The translations under genes and the position numbers were made by a program. Shown piece by piece: positions 35,671 to 46,299 of a DNA stretch of 64,000 bases (position 1 is the stretch's first letter; each line of letters begins with the position of its first letter). This stretch comes from Bacteroidia bacterium (lineage in GTDB: Bacteria > Bacteroidota > Bacteroidia > B-17B0 > Aurantibacillaceae). The stretch spans positions 558,001 through 622,000 of the forward strand of contig JAEUTO010000006.1 in the NCBI GenBank assembly GCA_016787785.1, read 5' to 3'. The notes under the pieces are model-generated. The model saw only the letters and a list, made by a program, of their open reading frames with translations. It had not been told where the DNA came from and did not search any database.

Positions 35671-38600
35671 TCAAAGTTTAAACCCTATTACCAAAATATC
35701 GTCCACTTGCTCGTGTGGGCCTTTCCAGGCAAGGTGTTCGGCTTTTATGTTATCGTGTTGTGTTTTAAAATCTAAAGCAGCATTCTTAATGATGAGGTCT
35801 TTAAATTTACCGGTGCTGTATTTTTTTTCTTTGCTGCCGCCAAACTGGTCGGCGTAACCATCTGTAAAAATGTAGAAGGAATCTCCTTTATTTAAATTAA
35901 ATGTATGTGTGGTGTAAGCAATGGTTTCAACCCTGTCTTGCTGCTTGGTACCAATAGGTATTTTATCGGCTTTCACCTCGGTTAATTCGCCGTTAGATAT
36001 GATCCACAGCGGACGCATAGCCCCTGCATAATCCATTGTATTGGTCTTATGATTGATCTTGCAAATGGCACAGTCCATTCCGTCTTTAGATTCAGATTCG
36101 TTCTTATACAATGTTTCTAACACACCGTTATTCAATTCAAATAAAATATCTTTTGGGTCAATGATCTTTTGCTCGTTCACAATTTTATTTAAAATATTGT
36201 AGCCTATCAAACTCATAAAAGCTCCCGGAACCCCATGGCCAGTACAATCTATGGCTGCAATAATACTCACATCATCCATGTGTGCAAACCAATAAAAATC
36301 GCCACTCACAATATCTTTGGTCATATACAACACAAAAGAGTTTGGAATATGTTTTTGTATCAATTTGTTTTCAGGTAAAATAGCGTGCTGTATCTTGCGC
36401 GCGTAAGAGATACTATCGGTAATATCTTTATTTTTTTGCTCAATTATCTTTTGTTGTTTTTTCGACTCAGTTATATCGCTGTCAATAATAATTAGTTTTT
36501 TTATCTTATCATTTTCGTCAAAAATTGGCGTAAGCGTAGAGGCCTCCCAAACCTGGTTCTCAGGGTTTTTAGTATTGAACGATTCGTATTTGATAGAGCG
36601 TTTGGTAGCAATAGCTTCGTCTACAAAATCTTTTATTTGCGAATTATTGCTCGATGTAAAAATGTTCAACTTTTTATCTAAGATCTCTTTTAACGTAATT
36701 CTGTTCAATCTTGTAAAACTTTCGTTCACATATTCTATATCGCCATCTGGTTTTAAGATCAATACCACATTGTCTGTACGGGCTGCTACGATAGAGAGTT
36801 GCTCGAGTTCTTTATTGGCTTCAGCAATTATCTCCGATTGTTTTTCAATCTCTTTAGTACGTTGTGCTACTTTTTCTTCGAGTATTAAATTTTCTTTTTG
36901 AAGTGCTTTTAAACGGTATTTAACGAACGAATAAATCACAAGGAAAGCAATTACAATTACAAAAACCCAGAACCACCATTTTTTCCAGATAGGAGAGAGG
37001 ATGGTAAAAGAAAAAGAAGTTGGGTCACTCCAAACATCTTCTTCGTTCTTGGCCTGCACAATAAACGTATACGAGCCGGCGCCAAGGTTGTTGTAATTAA
37101 TTAATTTGCCTTCGTTGGCATATAACCAGGCATCTTCAAAGCCCGCTAATTTATAACGGTACGCTAATTTCTCGGGGTTCTTTAACCAAATGGCATCAAA
37201 TGTAAATGCAAGATTATTTTGTTTGTGCGTAAACTCAAAAATAGAATCGATAGGAAAAGGCTTGTAATTAATTTGCAATGCTTTTATAAAAGCCAATGGT
37301 TTTACCGAATCCAGAGCCTGCTGGCTTGTTCTGTAAACCAAAACACCATTGTTTGTACCGGAGTAAATTTTATCGTCGCTTAAAAAAACAGCATTTAGGT
37401 TTGGTTCAAGATCGCCGTCAAACAGATCATAATAACTGATAGAATTGTCTACACAATTAATTTTATCAATACCTTTTGAGTTGATAGAGAAAATGGTATT
37501 GTCGGTTGCAATTAATTGCTGAGGTTGTTCATCACGCAGGCCATTTAATTGCGTGAAGGAAATAATACTTTTTCCATCGTATTTTATAACACCATTAGCG
37601 TTTGAAGAAGCCCAGATGGAATTGTATTTATCTTTGCATAAAGAGGTAATGGTGTTTGAATTTAATTTAAATTTATCAGTAAGACTTACAAATTTTTCGT
37701 TCTCTAAAACCTGCAAACCACCGCCGTCCGTTGCTATATAAAGCTTCCCGTTATTATCGGTTATGGCCGCGTAAACATAATTACTTCCCAGGCCTTCGGC
37801 CTCGGTGTATGTTCTGTCAACTTTAAGATCATTCTTCTCAAGATCAACGTTTGCTTTTATTAAACCTCCGCCAAGTGTAGAAATATAAACGGTTGCATCG
37901 CTCGCAAAATAAATATTAGATACGTTGTCGTTTGAAAGTGCTTTGTTCTTAGAATTAATAATAAAGCTGTTCTTGTTCTGAGAACTTAAAACAATAAGAC
38001 CATTGCCATAAGTACCAAACCAAATGCTGCCATCGGGTGCTTTGGTAGCGCAGGAAATAGTGAACTTTGTGGCTTCCTGAATTTTTGAAACGATGAGTTT
38101 TCCTTCGTCGTCGTTCATTATTTTCGAGATACCGTTAACCGTTCCTACCCAAATAGCATGATCATTATCGGTTGCAAGGGCAAGGATCTTGTCGTCTGTT
38201 AATCCTTTATTTGCATTTATAAAATCATAACGTCTGTCGTAAAACTGGCTGATCCCTTTTTTTGAAGCGATCCAGATCTGTTTGGCATTATCAATAAATA
38301 ATTGATTGATACCGGTTGTTTGAAGATACTTTTCGTAATTGTAAATAGAGATAACGCCATTGTGAATTTGCAGGAAGCCGTTCTTCTCGGTAGCTATAAT
38401 GGTTTTGTTTACAACCTGGCCACTTGCATTAATAACGGTACCCATGCTCCAATTAGCAAAGAAAGATACACGCTCAATTTTTAGATTAACAAGATCGTAA
38501 GAGCAAACGCCCGAATCCTGCATGGAGATCATTAATTTTTTGTCTTCAAAAGAAATATCTCTTACAATATTATCCGGCAGACCAATTTTATTGGATATAA

Positions 38601-39183
38601 TCTTAAATGAAGGGCTAACGCCAATGTTCATGATCTCTGTAATGCCGGCATCTGTGGCGCACCAAACGGTATTCTTGCCGTCTGTGGTAACTTTGTAAAC
38701 AACGTTATCGCTTAATCCTTTTTCCGAATTAATATGTTTTACTTCGTTGTTGGCGTATGTATAAATTCCATTGCCGTATGTGCCAAAGCAAATAACATCA
38801 TCTATCTGGCAAATAGAAGTGATCTTTTCTTCATTTGCTTTTGCACCAAGATCAAGAGAGTCTATCTTATTGTTTTTAAAGGAATAGATCTTTCCGCTGT
38901 TCGCTCCAATCCAGGCTGTTCCTTTGCTGTCAATAAATACAGCGGTAATATTTTGTTTAAGAATAGTGCTTTCTTTTGCAATTTGCACAGAGGTTTTGCC
39001 ATCAAACCGGTAAACGCCCTCAACGGTTCCTATCCACAAAAAGCCTTGCTTATCTTGTGCAATAGTATTTACAGCAACATCTTTTTTGCCTGTAAAAGAA
39101 AAATAATTTTTTACCTGAAGTTGTGGGAATAGAAGGGAAGAATAAAAAAGTACAACGAAAAGTATTTTATTCTTTTTTAGCAC
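35671..39183 (-). CDS. Two-component-type beta-propeller sensor with PAS and SpoIIE phosphatase
   Basis: The 1170-residue protein starts with a signal peptide. Reg_prop beta-propeller repeats follow (DKQGFLWIGTVEGVYRFDG and many others, to about residue 640), then a Y_Y_Y domain (AYRYKLAGFEDAWLYANEGK), a membrane helix near 735-757 (WWFWVFVIVIAFLVIYSFVK), a coiled coil, a PAS domain (about 800-920, DGDIEYVNESFTRLNRITLK) and a C-terminal SpoIIE/PP2C phosphatase with GDFYWF, AAIDCTGHGVPGAFMSLIG and ILVIGFKL. The periplasmic propeller should sense a ligand and control the cytoplasmic serine phosphatase; the substrate is probably an anti-sigma antagonist, not found here. The start is GTG at 39183, 9 bases after the YceI gene on the same strand. 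Confidence 0.9.
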   Translation of the reverse strand: MLKKNKILFVVLFYSSLLFPQLQVKNYFSFTGKKDVAVNTIAQDKQGFLWIGTVEGVYRFDGKTSVQIAKESTILKQNITAVFIDSKGTAWIGANSGKIYSFKNNKIDSLDLGAKANEEKITSICQIDDVICFGTYGNGIYTYANNEVKHINSEKGLSDNVVYKVTTDGKNTVWCATDAGITEIMNIGVSPSFKIISNKIGLPDNIVRDISFEDKKLMISMQDSGVCSYDLVNLKIERVSFFANWSMGTVINASGQVVNKTIIATEKNGFLQIHNGVISIYNYEKYLQTTGINQLFIDNAKQIWIASKKGISQFYDRRYDFINANKGLTDDKILALATDNDHAIWVGTVNGISKIMNDDEGKLIVSKIQEATKFTISCATKAPDGSIWFGTYGNGLIVLSSQNKNSFIINSKNKALSNDNVSNIYFASDATVYISTLGGGLIKANVDLEKNDLKVDRTYTEAEGLGSNYVYAAITDNNGKLYIATDGGGLQVLENEKFVSLTDKFKLNSNTITSLCKDKYNSIWASSNANGVIKYDGKSIISFTQLNGLRDEQPQQLIATDNTIFSINSKGIDKINCVDNSISYYDLFDGDLEPNLNAVFLSDDKIYSGTNNGVLVYRTSQQALDSVKPLAFIKALQINYKPFPIDSIFEFTHKQNNLAFTFDAIWLKNPEKLAYRYKLAGFEDAWLYANEGKLINYNNLGAGSYTFIVQAKNEEDVWSDPTSFSFTILSPIWKKWWFWVFVIVIAFLVIYSFVKYRLKALQKENLILEEKVAQRTKEIEKQSEIIAEANKELEQLSIVAARTDNVVLILKPDGDIEYVNESFTRLNRITLKEILDKKLNIFTSSNNSQIKDFVDEAIATKRSIKYESFNTKNPENQVWEASTLTPIFDENDKIKKLIIIDSDITESKKQQKIIEQKNKDITDSISYARKIQHAILPENKLIQKHIPNSFVLYMTKDIVSGDFYWFAHMDDVSIIAAIDCTGHGVPGAFMSLIGYNILNKIVNEQKIIDPKDILFELNNGVLETLYKNESESKDGMDCAICKINHKTNTMDYAGAMRPLWIISNGELTEVKADKIPIGTKQQDRVETIAYTTHTFNLNKGDSFYIFTDGYADQFGGSKEKKYSTGKFKDLIIKNAALDFKTQHDNIKAEHLAWKGPHEQVDDILVIGFKL

Positions 39184-39192
39184 AAATGTATT

Positions 39193-39735
39193 TTAAGATT
39201 TTGGTTTTAGCGTTGCTTTAACATCCAACAGAATGATAGAAGCGATCTTTTGATTTACAACTTTTGGGATCTTAATGTTGTGATCTTCCAAAGGAACCTC
39301 AAAATTGGTCTCGATCGCTATCTCTTTATCTTTAACCGTGATCTTTGTTTTAACTATCTTTTCTTTTTCGGTACCGTGAATATTAAACGTTCCTTTTGCC
39401 CTAACCGTATATGTGCCGTTCTTTGTAAAATCGATATCTTCAATGATCTTGCCTTTAAAAGTAGCGTTGGGATATTTCATGGTCTCCATGTAATTCTCCT
39501 TAAAGTGCTCTTTTTGAAGACCACTGTTGAAGCCGTCAAAAGAATCAACGCTTACAGAAAAGGCCACATTTTTATTGCCACAATCCAGCGCACCAACGGT
39601 TTTGTTGGATTGCGCCTTGATAAGCTCCAGAGGAGCCTCAGAGGTAAATTTGGTAACACCATCTTTACACATATAAACCTGCGCAAAACAAGTGCTGGCG
39701 GCAATAAAGAAGAATGTAAAAAAAGTACTTTTCAT
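39193..39735 (-). CDS. YceI family periplasmic protein
   Basis: Starting at the ATG at 39735 the product has 180 residues with a signal peptide (MKSTFFTFFFIAASTCFAQV). An upstream in-frame ATG at 39783 would disrupt it. The mature part has the YceI lipocalin-like pattern: KFTSEAPLELIKAQSNKTVG, FDGFNSGLQKEHFKENYMET, and FKGKIIEDIDFTKNGTYTVR with GTFNIHG. YceI proteins bind isoprenoid-type lipids such as polyprenols in the periplasm. The gene precedes the propeller-SpoIIE sensor by 9 bases, so the two are likely co-transcribed. No unusual residues are visible. Confidence 0.9.
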   Translation of the reverse strand: MKSTFFTFFFIAASTCFAQVYMCKDGVTKFTSEAPLELIKAQSNKTVGALDCGNKNVAFSVSVDSFDGFNSGLQKEHFKENYMETMKYPNATFKGKIIEDIDFTKNGTYTVRAKGTFNIHGTEKEKIVKTKITVKDKEIAIETNFEVPLEDHNIKIPKVVNQKIASIILLDVKATLKPKS

Positions 39736-39828
39736 TAATATTTTTTTATTAGAGTAAATATAATCAATTGCTTTGTTTTTCAAAAATCAAAAAACAACTT
39801 ATCTTATAACAAAGCAATAGTCATTTTG

Positions 39829-40986
39829 CTAAGCCAAAGCCTGTTTAAGATCCTCAATAAGATCCTCAACATCTTCAACACCAACGCTTAAGCGTAATAA
39901 ATTATCTACAACGCCCGCTTTTTCCCTTTCTTCTTTAGGAATAGAAGCATGGGTCATGGTGGCCGGGTGGTTAATTAAAGATTCAACACCGCCCAAACTT
40001 TCGGCCAGCGAAAAAACTTTAAATGAGCCTGCCAGTTTAAACGTATTATCAATGCTCTTGTCTTTTAAAACGATAGAGATCATGCCGCCAAAATCGCGCA
40101 TTTGTTTTTTTGCAGTAGCGTGGTTAGGATGATCTGTAAAGCCAGGCCAGTAAATTTTGTCAATTTTTGGATGGGTCTTTAAATACTCGGCAATTTTTTT
40201 ACCGTTGTAGCAATGACGCTCCATGCGTAAGTGCAAGGTTTTAATACCACGCATTACTAAAAAGCAATCCATTGGGCCGGGATTTGCGCCACAGCTATTT
40301 AAAATAAAATATAATTGTTCGTGAAGTTTATCATCACTTACAACTAATGCGCCCATTACCACATCGCTGTGGCCTCCTAAATATTTGGTAACAGAGTGCA
40401 TAACAATATCCGCACCTAAGGCTAATGGATTTTGTAAATACGGCGAAGCAAACGTGTTATCAACCGCTAAAAGAATTTTATTTTCTTTTGCAATAGCAGA
40501 GCAAGCTTCGATATCAATTATCTGCATGGTAGGGTTGGTAGGGGTTTCGGCCCAAATCAACTTTGTATTTGCATTTACATATTTTTTGATGTTATTGGCA
40601 TCACTCAAATTAATAAAATGAAATTTGATGCCGTAGTTGGCGAAAATCTTCGTGAACATACGGTAAGAACCACCATAAAGATCATCGCCTGTAATTACTT
40701 CATCACCCGGACGTAATAATTTCATAACGGCATCTGTGGCTCCCATACCACTGCTAAAGCAAATGCAATGTTTACCGTTTTCTAAGGCTGCAATATTTTT
40801 TTGAAGCGCTTCGCGTGTTGGGTTTTTGCCACGCGCATAACCGTAACCTTTATTTTTTCCGGGAAGTTCCTGCACATACGTACTGGTTTGAAATATCGGT
40901 GTCATTATGGCGCCGGTTGATGGATCAGCGTCTGCACCGGCATGTATAGCCCTGGTGCCAAATTTATGTTTAGAGAAGTCAGCCAT
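39829..40986 (-). CDS. metB: Cystathionine gamma-synthase / trans-sulfuration PLP enzyme
   Basis: The 385-residue product belongs to the Cys/Met metabolism PLP-dependent family: TRAIHAG, GYGYARGKNPTREALQKNIA, SSGMGATDAVMKLL, the aspartate that binds the pyridine nitrogen in LLAVDNTF, and the PLP lysine in HSVTKYLGGHSDVVMGA. Family members make or cleave cystathionine. Sequence alone does not fully separate gamma-synthase (MetB) from beta-lyase or gamma-lyase, so the symbol is tentative. It acts in the cytosol in methionine/cysteine conversion. The gene lies 22 bases downstream of the YfhO gene on the same strand but is functionally unrelated. Confidence 0.88.
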   Translation of the reverse strand: MADFSKHKFGTRAIHAGADADPSTGAIMTPIFQTSTYVQELPGKNKGYGYARGKNPTREALQKNIAALENGKHCICFSSGMGATDAVMKLLRPGDEVITGDDLYGGSYRMFTKIFANYGIKFHFINLSDANNIKKYVNANTKLIWAETPTNPTMQIIDIEACSAIAKENKILLAVDNTFASPYLQNPLALGADIVMHSVTKYLGGHSDVVMGALVVSDDKLHEQLYFILNSCGANPGPMDCFLVMRGIKTLHLRMERHCYNGKKIAEYLKTHPKIDKIYWPGFTDHPNHATAKKQMRDFGGMISIVLKDKSIDNTFKLAGSFKVFSLAESLGGVESLINHPATMTHASIPKEEREKAGVVDNLLRLSVGVEDVEDLIEDLKQALA

Positions 40987-41008
40987 GTTTTAAGTTTTTA
41001 TAGAACGA

Positions 41009-43516
41009 TTATGTTGTAGTTTTTAATTCAATTTTTTTTCTTGTCATAAACCAAAATCCCGCAGCAATAATTAAGCCTGCAAGGGTCATTAGTAATCCTT
41101 TTTTAAAGAAGCGTAAATGGTATTCAAGATCGATGGTGTGATTTCCTTTTGGAACATAAACACCAGTCATACCATAGTTCACCAAAACCTTTTCTGTTTC
41201 TTTTCCGTCAACTTTTAAGTGCCAGCCTTTATCAAAGGGAAAACTGAGATACATAAGTTTATTTTCGCTCACATTAACCGTTCCCGAAATTTTATTTTCA
41301 GAAAATAAGTTCATCTTAAAGGCTTCTCTTTTTAAAGTGTCAATACCGCTTTTAAAAAGATCCCAGGTAAAGAAATTAAGATTCATCGTGTCTTTTAGTG
41401 TGAATTTTTTTAAACCCGGGCTCTTTGCAAGCTCCTGTTCATCCAATACGCAGGCTTTTAAACTTACAAGATCTTTTTGGGTGTTGTTTAAAAGATCAAA
41501 ATCTGTTTGGGCAATATACTTATCATATGTATAACCAAAAGGCAATGTGTATTTGCTTTTTAAAACTATAACATCGCCAAACTTTGCAACGGAATCGTGT
41601 GTGGCTGCCCATAACGGATTTATATTTTTGTTTTTGGTAATTACATATTTTACATTATTTAGAGGCTCTAAGAAAGGACGGTTCTTTAATCCATCAACCC
41701 AACGACTGGCGTATTCGCTATTTCTATCAATAGCATTGTAGCCTCTCATAAAGTTTATATAATTGATCTGCGCAAAAGAGTTGTAACTGCTGGTGCTATA
41801 GTAACCCTGGATCTTATGATCCTGCAAGCTGCCATGCATAGCTCCGCTTGAGAAATACATTTTATCCACACGGTAGAATTTGTCGTCTTTTTCCTGACCC
41901 TTAATGTAATTAATGGCTTCAACGGTATAATCATTATACGCTACTTTTTCTTTTAATTCTCTTACCGAAACAGCTGCAGGAACCACTCTTCCTTCTTGCT
42001 GCATTAACACACTGCGCGTGTTGAGCGTTGTGTAAGAAAAATAACCCAACTCTACAACAACTAAAAAGAGAATTAAATATTTTACGTTGGCAACGTTCTT
42101 AGACTTGCCTAAAAAATAAATAGCTATTGCATAAAAAACCAGAAACGCTTTTATAAATAAAGAAAGCGAATCATTCATTTTTAAAGCCTGTTCTGCCTGC
42201 TGGCCCGTAGGATAGGTAACAACAGCCTTATAACTTAAAGCACTTAATATTAACCAAACGCCAAGAGCTACGCCCAAAGCAACAAGACTTACCTTTTTAA
42301 ATTTGAGAATAAGATCGAGCGCGTAAACAGAGAATAAAATAAAAATAACAGAGACAAAGAAAGAGTATGCTCTAAAATAATCTCCGGTAAATAACCAAAA
42401 TGCGTAACGGAACCAAGGAAAAATGGTTGGAATGATCCAAACGATAAAAAGAGCAATGTACCAACGGCGTATTTTTTTATCTACCAAAGGAAATACCTGT
42501 GCCATTAAAAGCAGACTTAATAAGCCACAGTAGCTTAAAGGGGCCTCTAAGAAATTTTGTACACCTGTGAAGTTATTTCCTGTTCCTATTGCATCGGTGC
42601 TTAGCATACGCATTACAGAAGAACCAAATTCTACTTTGTTTGCCAGGCCAAACATTGGTGAGCCTGATAATTTATCGAAGTAGGAGTTACCACCACTGCC
42701 ACGCGGCGATTCAATGATCTGGAAGATGTTTTCGAGTAAGAATGGTCCGGCAACCAGCATGCCTATAAGTCCGGCAATTATTAGTTTCCAATAAAGTTGA
42801 AGGAATTTTTTTGTTTCGTATTTGTTTTCCTGTAAATAGCGGAAGGCTGCGTAAAGGGCAATGAATAATCCAAAAATATAAATATTGAATGGCATTGAAA
42901 GCGCAGTTAAAAAAATGCCAAACGAAAATAAGATCCATTTACCATTCTGATATAATTTCTCGAAGCCAAGAAGCAGTAAGGCAAAGGTTAAAGCTTCAAA
43001 TGTAAATACGTACCAGGCGGCGCCAATGATCATAAAGCCCGAGAAAGAAAACAGTAAACTGCCAATGATCGCCGAATAGTTAGAGATGCGGATAGATTTT
43101 AAATAAAAATAGAAAAGACTTCCACCAATTATTAATTTTAATAATTCGAGGAAAACTAAAATTTTTGGTATGCTTTGAGGGCCTGCAAAAATACCTATCC
43201 ATAAAAAAGGATCGCGGGTATACAAACCTAAAATATTTTGTCCCATACCTTCCTGGAACGACCAGCCAGGCAAACCGTTCTTTTGAAAATAATCGGCTGC
43301 AAAATAATAAGAAGGGTGCACACCGTTTAAAGTATCACTTCCAATGTCTTTAAAAAGGAAAACATTTTTAAGTAAGATAAAATCTTTAAAAACAAAAAAT
43401 GCAACAAGAAGTATAAGGCCTAGTGCTAAAAAATAAGCCTTGTTGCCAAGGTTCTCAAAAAGATCAGTTACTTTTTTGATCGGAGTATCGGTAGTTGTAT
43501 TTTTAGGTTGACTCAT
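41009..43516 (-). CDS. YfhO family polytopic membrane protein
   Basis: The 835-residue protein has about a dozen predicted membrane helices in its first 510 residues (FLALGLILLVAFFVFKDFIL to LILFLVVVELGYFSY). A large periplasmic part follows (about 515-800, with FLEPLNNVKYVITKNKNINP and FPFDKGWHLKVDGKETEKVL), then one final helix (GLLMTLAGLIIAAGFWFMTR). This is the YfhO (DUF, PF09586-type) layout, related to polytopic glycosyltransferases that use polyprenyl-linked sugars. In Gram-positive bacteria YfhO glycosylates lipoteichoic acid; in Bacteroidota the acceptor is not known. It probably modifies surface glycans. Confidence 0.88.
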   Translation of the reverse strand: MSQPKNTTTDTPIKKVTDLFENLGNKAYFLALGLILLVAFFVFKDFILLKNVFLFKDIGSDTLNGVHPSYYFAADYFQKNGLPGWSFQEGMGQNILGLYTRDPFLWIGIFAGPQSIPKILVFLELLKLIIGGSLFYFYLKSIRISNYSAIIGSLLFSFSGFMIIGAAWYVFTFEALTFALLLLGFEKLYQNGKWILFSFGIFLTALSMPFNIYIFGLFIALYAAFRYLQENKYETKKFLQLYWKLIIAGLIGMLVAGPFLLENIFQIIESPRGSGGNSYFDKLSGSPMFGLANKVEFGSSVMRMLSTDAIGTGNNFTGVQNFLEAPLSYCGLLSLLLMAQVFPLVDKKIRRWYIALFIVWIIPTIFPWFRYAFWLFTGDYFRAYSFFVSVIFILFSVYALDLILKFKKVSLVALGVALGVWLILSALSYKAVVTYPTGQQAEQALKMNDSLSLFIKAFLVFYAIAIYFLGKSKNVANVKYLILFLVVVELGYFSYTTLNTRSVLMQQEGRVVPAAVSVRELKEKVAYNDYTVEAINYIKGQEKDDKFYRVDKMYFSSGAMHGSLQDHKIQGYYSTSSYNSFAQINYINFMRGYNAIDRNSEYASRWVDGLKNRPFLEPLNNVKYVITKNKNINPLWAATHDSVAKFGDVIVLKSKYTLPFGYTYDKYIAQTDFDLLNNTQKDLVSLKACVLDEQELAKSPGLKKFTLKDTMNLNFFTWDLFKSGIDTLKREAFKMNLFSENKISGTVNVSENKLMYLSFPFDKGWHLKVDGKETEKVLVNYGMTGVYVPKGNHTIDLEYHLRFFKKGLLMTLAGLIIAAGFWFMTRKKIELKTTT

Positions 43517-43550
43517 AGATTAAACAAAGTATAAAATTGGCAAAAAAAAT

Positions 43551-44441
43551 CTAAATATTAGCAGGTTTTTTGTGTTTCCAGCGGCGATGGCTCCAAAGCC
43601 AGCTAAATGGCTGTTCTTGAATGTTCTTTTCAAGTTCACGGGTGTGTAATTCGGTTATTTTACCATCAGGCATATCTTTAGGGTTCTCGGTAATTACAAT
43701 TGCATCCATTTGGTAATGGCCGCGCTTTATTTTTTTAATAGGAAGGTAAACCACAGGATAATTAAATTTTTTGGCTAATTTTTCGGTGCCAACAAAAACG
43801 GGGGTGTCCTGGTTTAAAAAGGTTAACCAATAGGCGCTTTCAGGCGGCGCAGTTTGATCGGCAATAAGACCAATGGTAGTTGGAATATTTTTTTGCCTTA
43901 ACGTCAACAATTCTTTATATAAAGCAGTCATAGAAACAATATTGCCGCCAAAACGCCCTCTTAACTTAAGCATAAAAGCATCAAAACTCTTGTTGGATAA
44001 AGGGTGATAAACACCGGTAATAAGCTGCTTAAAGTAAACCTGGTGCGATATAGCACCCCATTCCCAGTTACCAACATGGCCTATAACGCCAACAATGCTT
44101 TGACCTTTATCAAAGAAGGAATTCATTGTTTTAATAGCATCATCTGTAAATACAATACGTTTTTTGAGGCTCTCTTGTGAAATAGTGTACAGTTTAAGCG
44201 TTTCAAAGATCACATCGCAAAAGTGTTTGTAAAATTGTTTGGTTATTTTTTTAATTTCTGCATCTGTTTTTTCGGGAAAAGAATTTTTTAAATTTTGAAT
44301 GACCACTGTTTTACGATAGCCCACAAAATAAAAAACAATTACATAAAAAAAGCTGCTAAAGGCATGCAACAGCCAAAAAGGCCAGATGGAAATAAAGTAG
44401 AGTAGTGGAAAAATAAATATTTTAAAGATCCACCCCTTCAA
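43551..44441 (-). CDS. LpxL/HtrB-like lysophospholipid acyltransferase
   Basis: The 296-residue product has an N-terminal membrane helix (FPLLYFISIWPFWLLHAFSS) and the acyltransferase motif GHVGNWEWGAISH (H-x4-E), followed by the conserved GLIADQTAPPESAYWLTFLN. These mark the lipid A secondary acyltransferase family, which transfers an acyl chain from acyl-ACP to the lipid A precursor at the inner membrane. The start is a TTG at 44441, which leaves no gap after the LOG gene stop (AA TTG AAG), so the two are translationally linked. Bacteroidota commonly have such an LpxL-type enzyme. Substrate position cannot be told from the sequence. Confidence 0.88.
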   Translation of the reverse strand: MKGWIFKIFIFPLLYFISIWPFWLLHAFSSFFYVIVFYFVGYRKTVVIQNLKNSFPEKTDAEIKKITKQFYKHFCDVIFETLKLYTISQESLKKRIVFTDDAIKTMNSFFDKGQSIVGVIGHVGNWEWGAISHQVYFKQLITGVYHPLSNKSFDAFMLKLRGRFGGNIVSMTALYKELLTLRQKNIPTTIGLIADQTAPPESAYWLTFLNQDTPVFVGTEKLAKKFNYPVVYLPIKKIKRGHYQMDAIVITENPKDMPDGKITELHTRELEKNIQEQPFSWLWSHRRWKHKKPANI

Positions 44442-44443
44442 TT

Positions 44444-45157
44444 TTAGAAATTTGGCTTTAATAAATATTTCGAATAAAAATCTACAATGTGCTTCACCGC
44501 ATCATCTGCGGTATCAACCAGTTTAAAAAGATCAAGGTCAATAGCATTTATATTCTTCTCGTCTTCCAGCATGGTTGTTTTTAACCAGTTTATCATACCA
44601 CTCCAATATTCGGTACCAACTAAAACTACCGGAAATTGTGCGATCTTATTTGTTTGTACTAATGTTAGCGATTCAAATAATTCATCCATAGTACCAAAGC
44701 CACCGGGCATACCGATAAAACCTTGTGAGTATTTTAAGAAAATGGTTTTACGTACAAAAAAGTAATCAAAGTTTATGCACTTATCCGGGTCAATAAAATC
44801 ATTGTGTTTTTGTTCAAATGGCAGATCGATATTTAGTCCCACCGATTTTCCTTTGCCTCTCATAGCGCCTTTGTTAGCGGCCTCCATAATGCCGGGGCCA
44901 CCGCCGGTAATAACACCATAACCTTCTTTTACCAGTTTAAAAGCAATTTCTTCAGCTATCTGGTAATATTTATTTTCGGGTTTTGTACGTGCGCTTCCAA
45001 ATATAGAAACGCAGGGCCCTATACGGCTCATTTTTTCAAAACCTTCAACAAACTCGCTCATTATTTTAAAGATCTGCCAGCTGTTTTGTGCTTTGATATC
45101 ATTCCAGTCTTTATGCGCGAATGCGTTACGTATTTTATCTTCTCCTTCGGGGGTCAT
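44444..45157 (-). CDS. LOG family protein (TIGR00730-type, cytokinin riboside phosphoribohydrolase-like)
   Basis: The 237-residue product has the Rossmann-like LOG pattern: VSIFGSARTKPENKYYQIAE, VITGGGPGIMEAANKGA, and the catalytic PGGFGTMDELFESLTLVQT with arginine and glutamate at the usual places. LOG enzymes release free base from nucleoside 5'-monophosphates. Bacterial members are often annotated as lysine decarboxylase, which is wrong for this family. A nucleotide-salvage or PpnN-like role is likely. It precedes the LpxL-like gene in an operon. Confidence 0.88.
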   Translation of the reverse strand: MTPEGEDKIRNAFAHKDWNDIKAQNSWQIFKIMSEFVEGFEKMSRIGPCVSIFGSARTKPENKYYQIAEEIAFKLVKEGYGVITGGGPGIMEAANKGAMRGKGKSVGLNIDLPFEQKHNDFIDPDKCINFDYFFVRKTIFLKYSQGFIGMPGGFGTMDELFESLTLVQTNKIAQFPVVLVGTEYWSGMINWLKTTMLEDEKNINAIDLDLFKLVDTADDAVKHIVDFYSKYLLKPNF

Positions 45158-45228
45158 TTTATTTTCAGTAGTTAGTGTAAGTCAATAGTCGTTAGTCAAA
45201 TCTTAAATAGAAGATCTTAATTCTGAAA

Positions 45229-46299
45229 TTACAAACCGCCTTCTTTCAATCGTTCGGCGTTCTCTGCAAACTGCAGTTTATCTATCATCTCCTGTATGTC
45301 GCCTGCCATAAAGCCAGTGAGGTCATACAGTGTTTCGTTAATTCTATGATCTGTAATTCTGTTTTGAGGGTAGTTGTACGTTCTGATCTTGGCGCTTCTG
45401 TCACCGGTACTTACCATTGTTTTTCTTTTCTTGGTTGTTTCCTCTAAGCGTTTTTGATATTCGATATCATAAATTTTTGAGCGCAACATATTCATGGCTT
45501 TTTCGCGGTTACCTAATTGGTTACGCTCTGTTTGGCATGTAACCACAAGGCCTGTGGGCTTATGCGTTAAAATAACCTTACTTTCTACTTTGTTCACATT
45601 TTGTCCGCCGGCTCCACCGCTTCGCGCGGTTGCCATTTCAATGTCAGAATCTTTAATGTCAACGTCTAACTCCTCAGCCTCAGGTAAAACAGCTAAACTG
45701 GCGGCAGAGGTGTGTACACGGCCCGAAGCTTCTGTTGCAGGAACACGTTGTACGCGGTGTACGCCGCTTTCAAATTTTAAAATACCATAAGCGCCTGGAC
45801 CTTTTACGTTAAATATGATCTCTTTAAAACCACCCATAGTACCGGGACTAGAGTCAACAACTTCTAACTGAAAACCTTTTTTCTCGCAATAGCGACTATA
45901 CATTTCAAAAAGATTTCCCGCAAAAATGGCGGCTTCATCGCCTCCGGTTCCACCCCTAAGTTCCATTACACAATTTTTATTGTCTTCCGGATCCTTTGGT
46001 ATCAGCATAAAGCGGATCTCTTCAATAAGTTTGGCCTCTTTTGCGCGGTTCTCTTCCAATTCGGCTTTGGCCATGTCTAAAAACTCTTTATCCTTTTCGG
46101 TAGCCAAAACTTCTTTAGCCTGCTCCATATCGGTAAGTACTTTCTTGTAAATATTTATCACATTTACAACTTCGCCAAGTTCTTTATATTCAATATTTAA
46201 TTTTTTAAATAATTTCATATCACCTATCACTTTCGGATCGGCTAATTTTGCTTCTACATCTTCGTATCTGCGCTTAATTTCTTCGAGTTTCTCTAACAT
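45229..46299 (-). CDS. prfA: Peptide chain release factor 1
   Basis: From the ATG at 46299 ([20 protein letters not shown]) the product has 357 residues, the normal RF1 length. A start at 46371 would add an unsupported N-terminus. RF1 hallmarks are the GGQ loop ([16 protein letters not shown]) and the stop-codon recognition region, which should be PxT-like and here shows [22 protein letters not shown]1 releases peptides at UAA and UAG. It stands alone, divergent from the DUF2142 gene. Confidence 0.95.
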   Translation of the reverse strand: MLEKLEEIKRRYEDVEAKLADPKVIGDMKLFKKLNIEYKELGEVVNVINIYKKVLTDMEQAKEVLATEKDKEFLDMAKAELEENRAKEAKLIEEIRFMLIPKDPEDNKNCVMELRGGTGGDEAAIFAGNLFEMYSRYCEKKGFQLEVVDSSPGTMGGFKEIIFNVKGPGAYGILKFESGVHRVQRVPATEASGRVHTSAASLAVLPEAEELDVDIKDSDIEMATARSGGAGGQNVNKVESKVILTHKPTGLVVTCQTERNQLGNREKAMNMLRSKIYDIEYQKRLEETTKKRKTMVSTGDRSAKIRTYNYPQNRITDHRINETLYDLTGFMAGDIQEMIDKLQFAENAERLKEGGL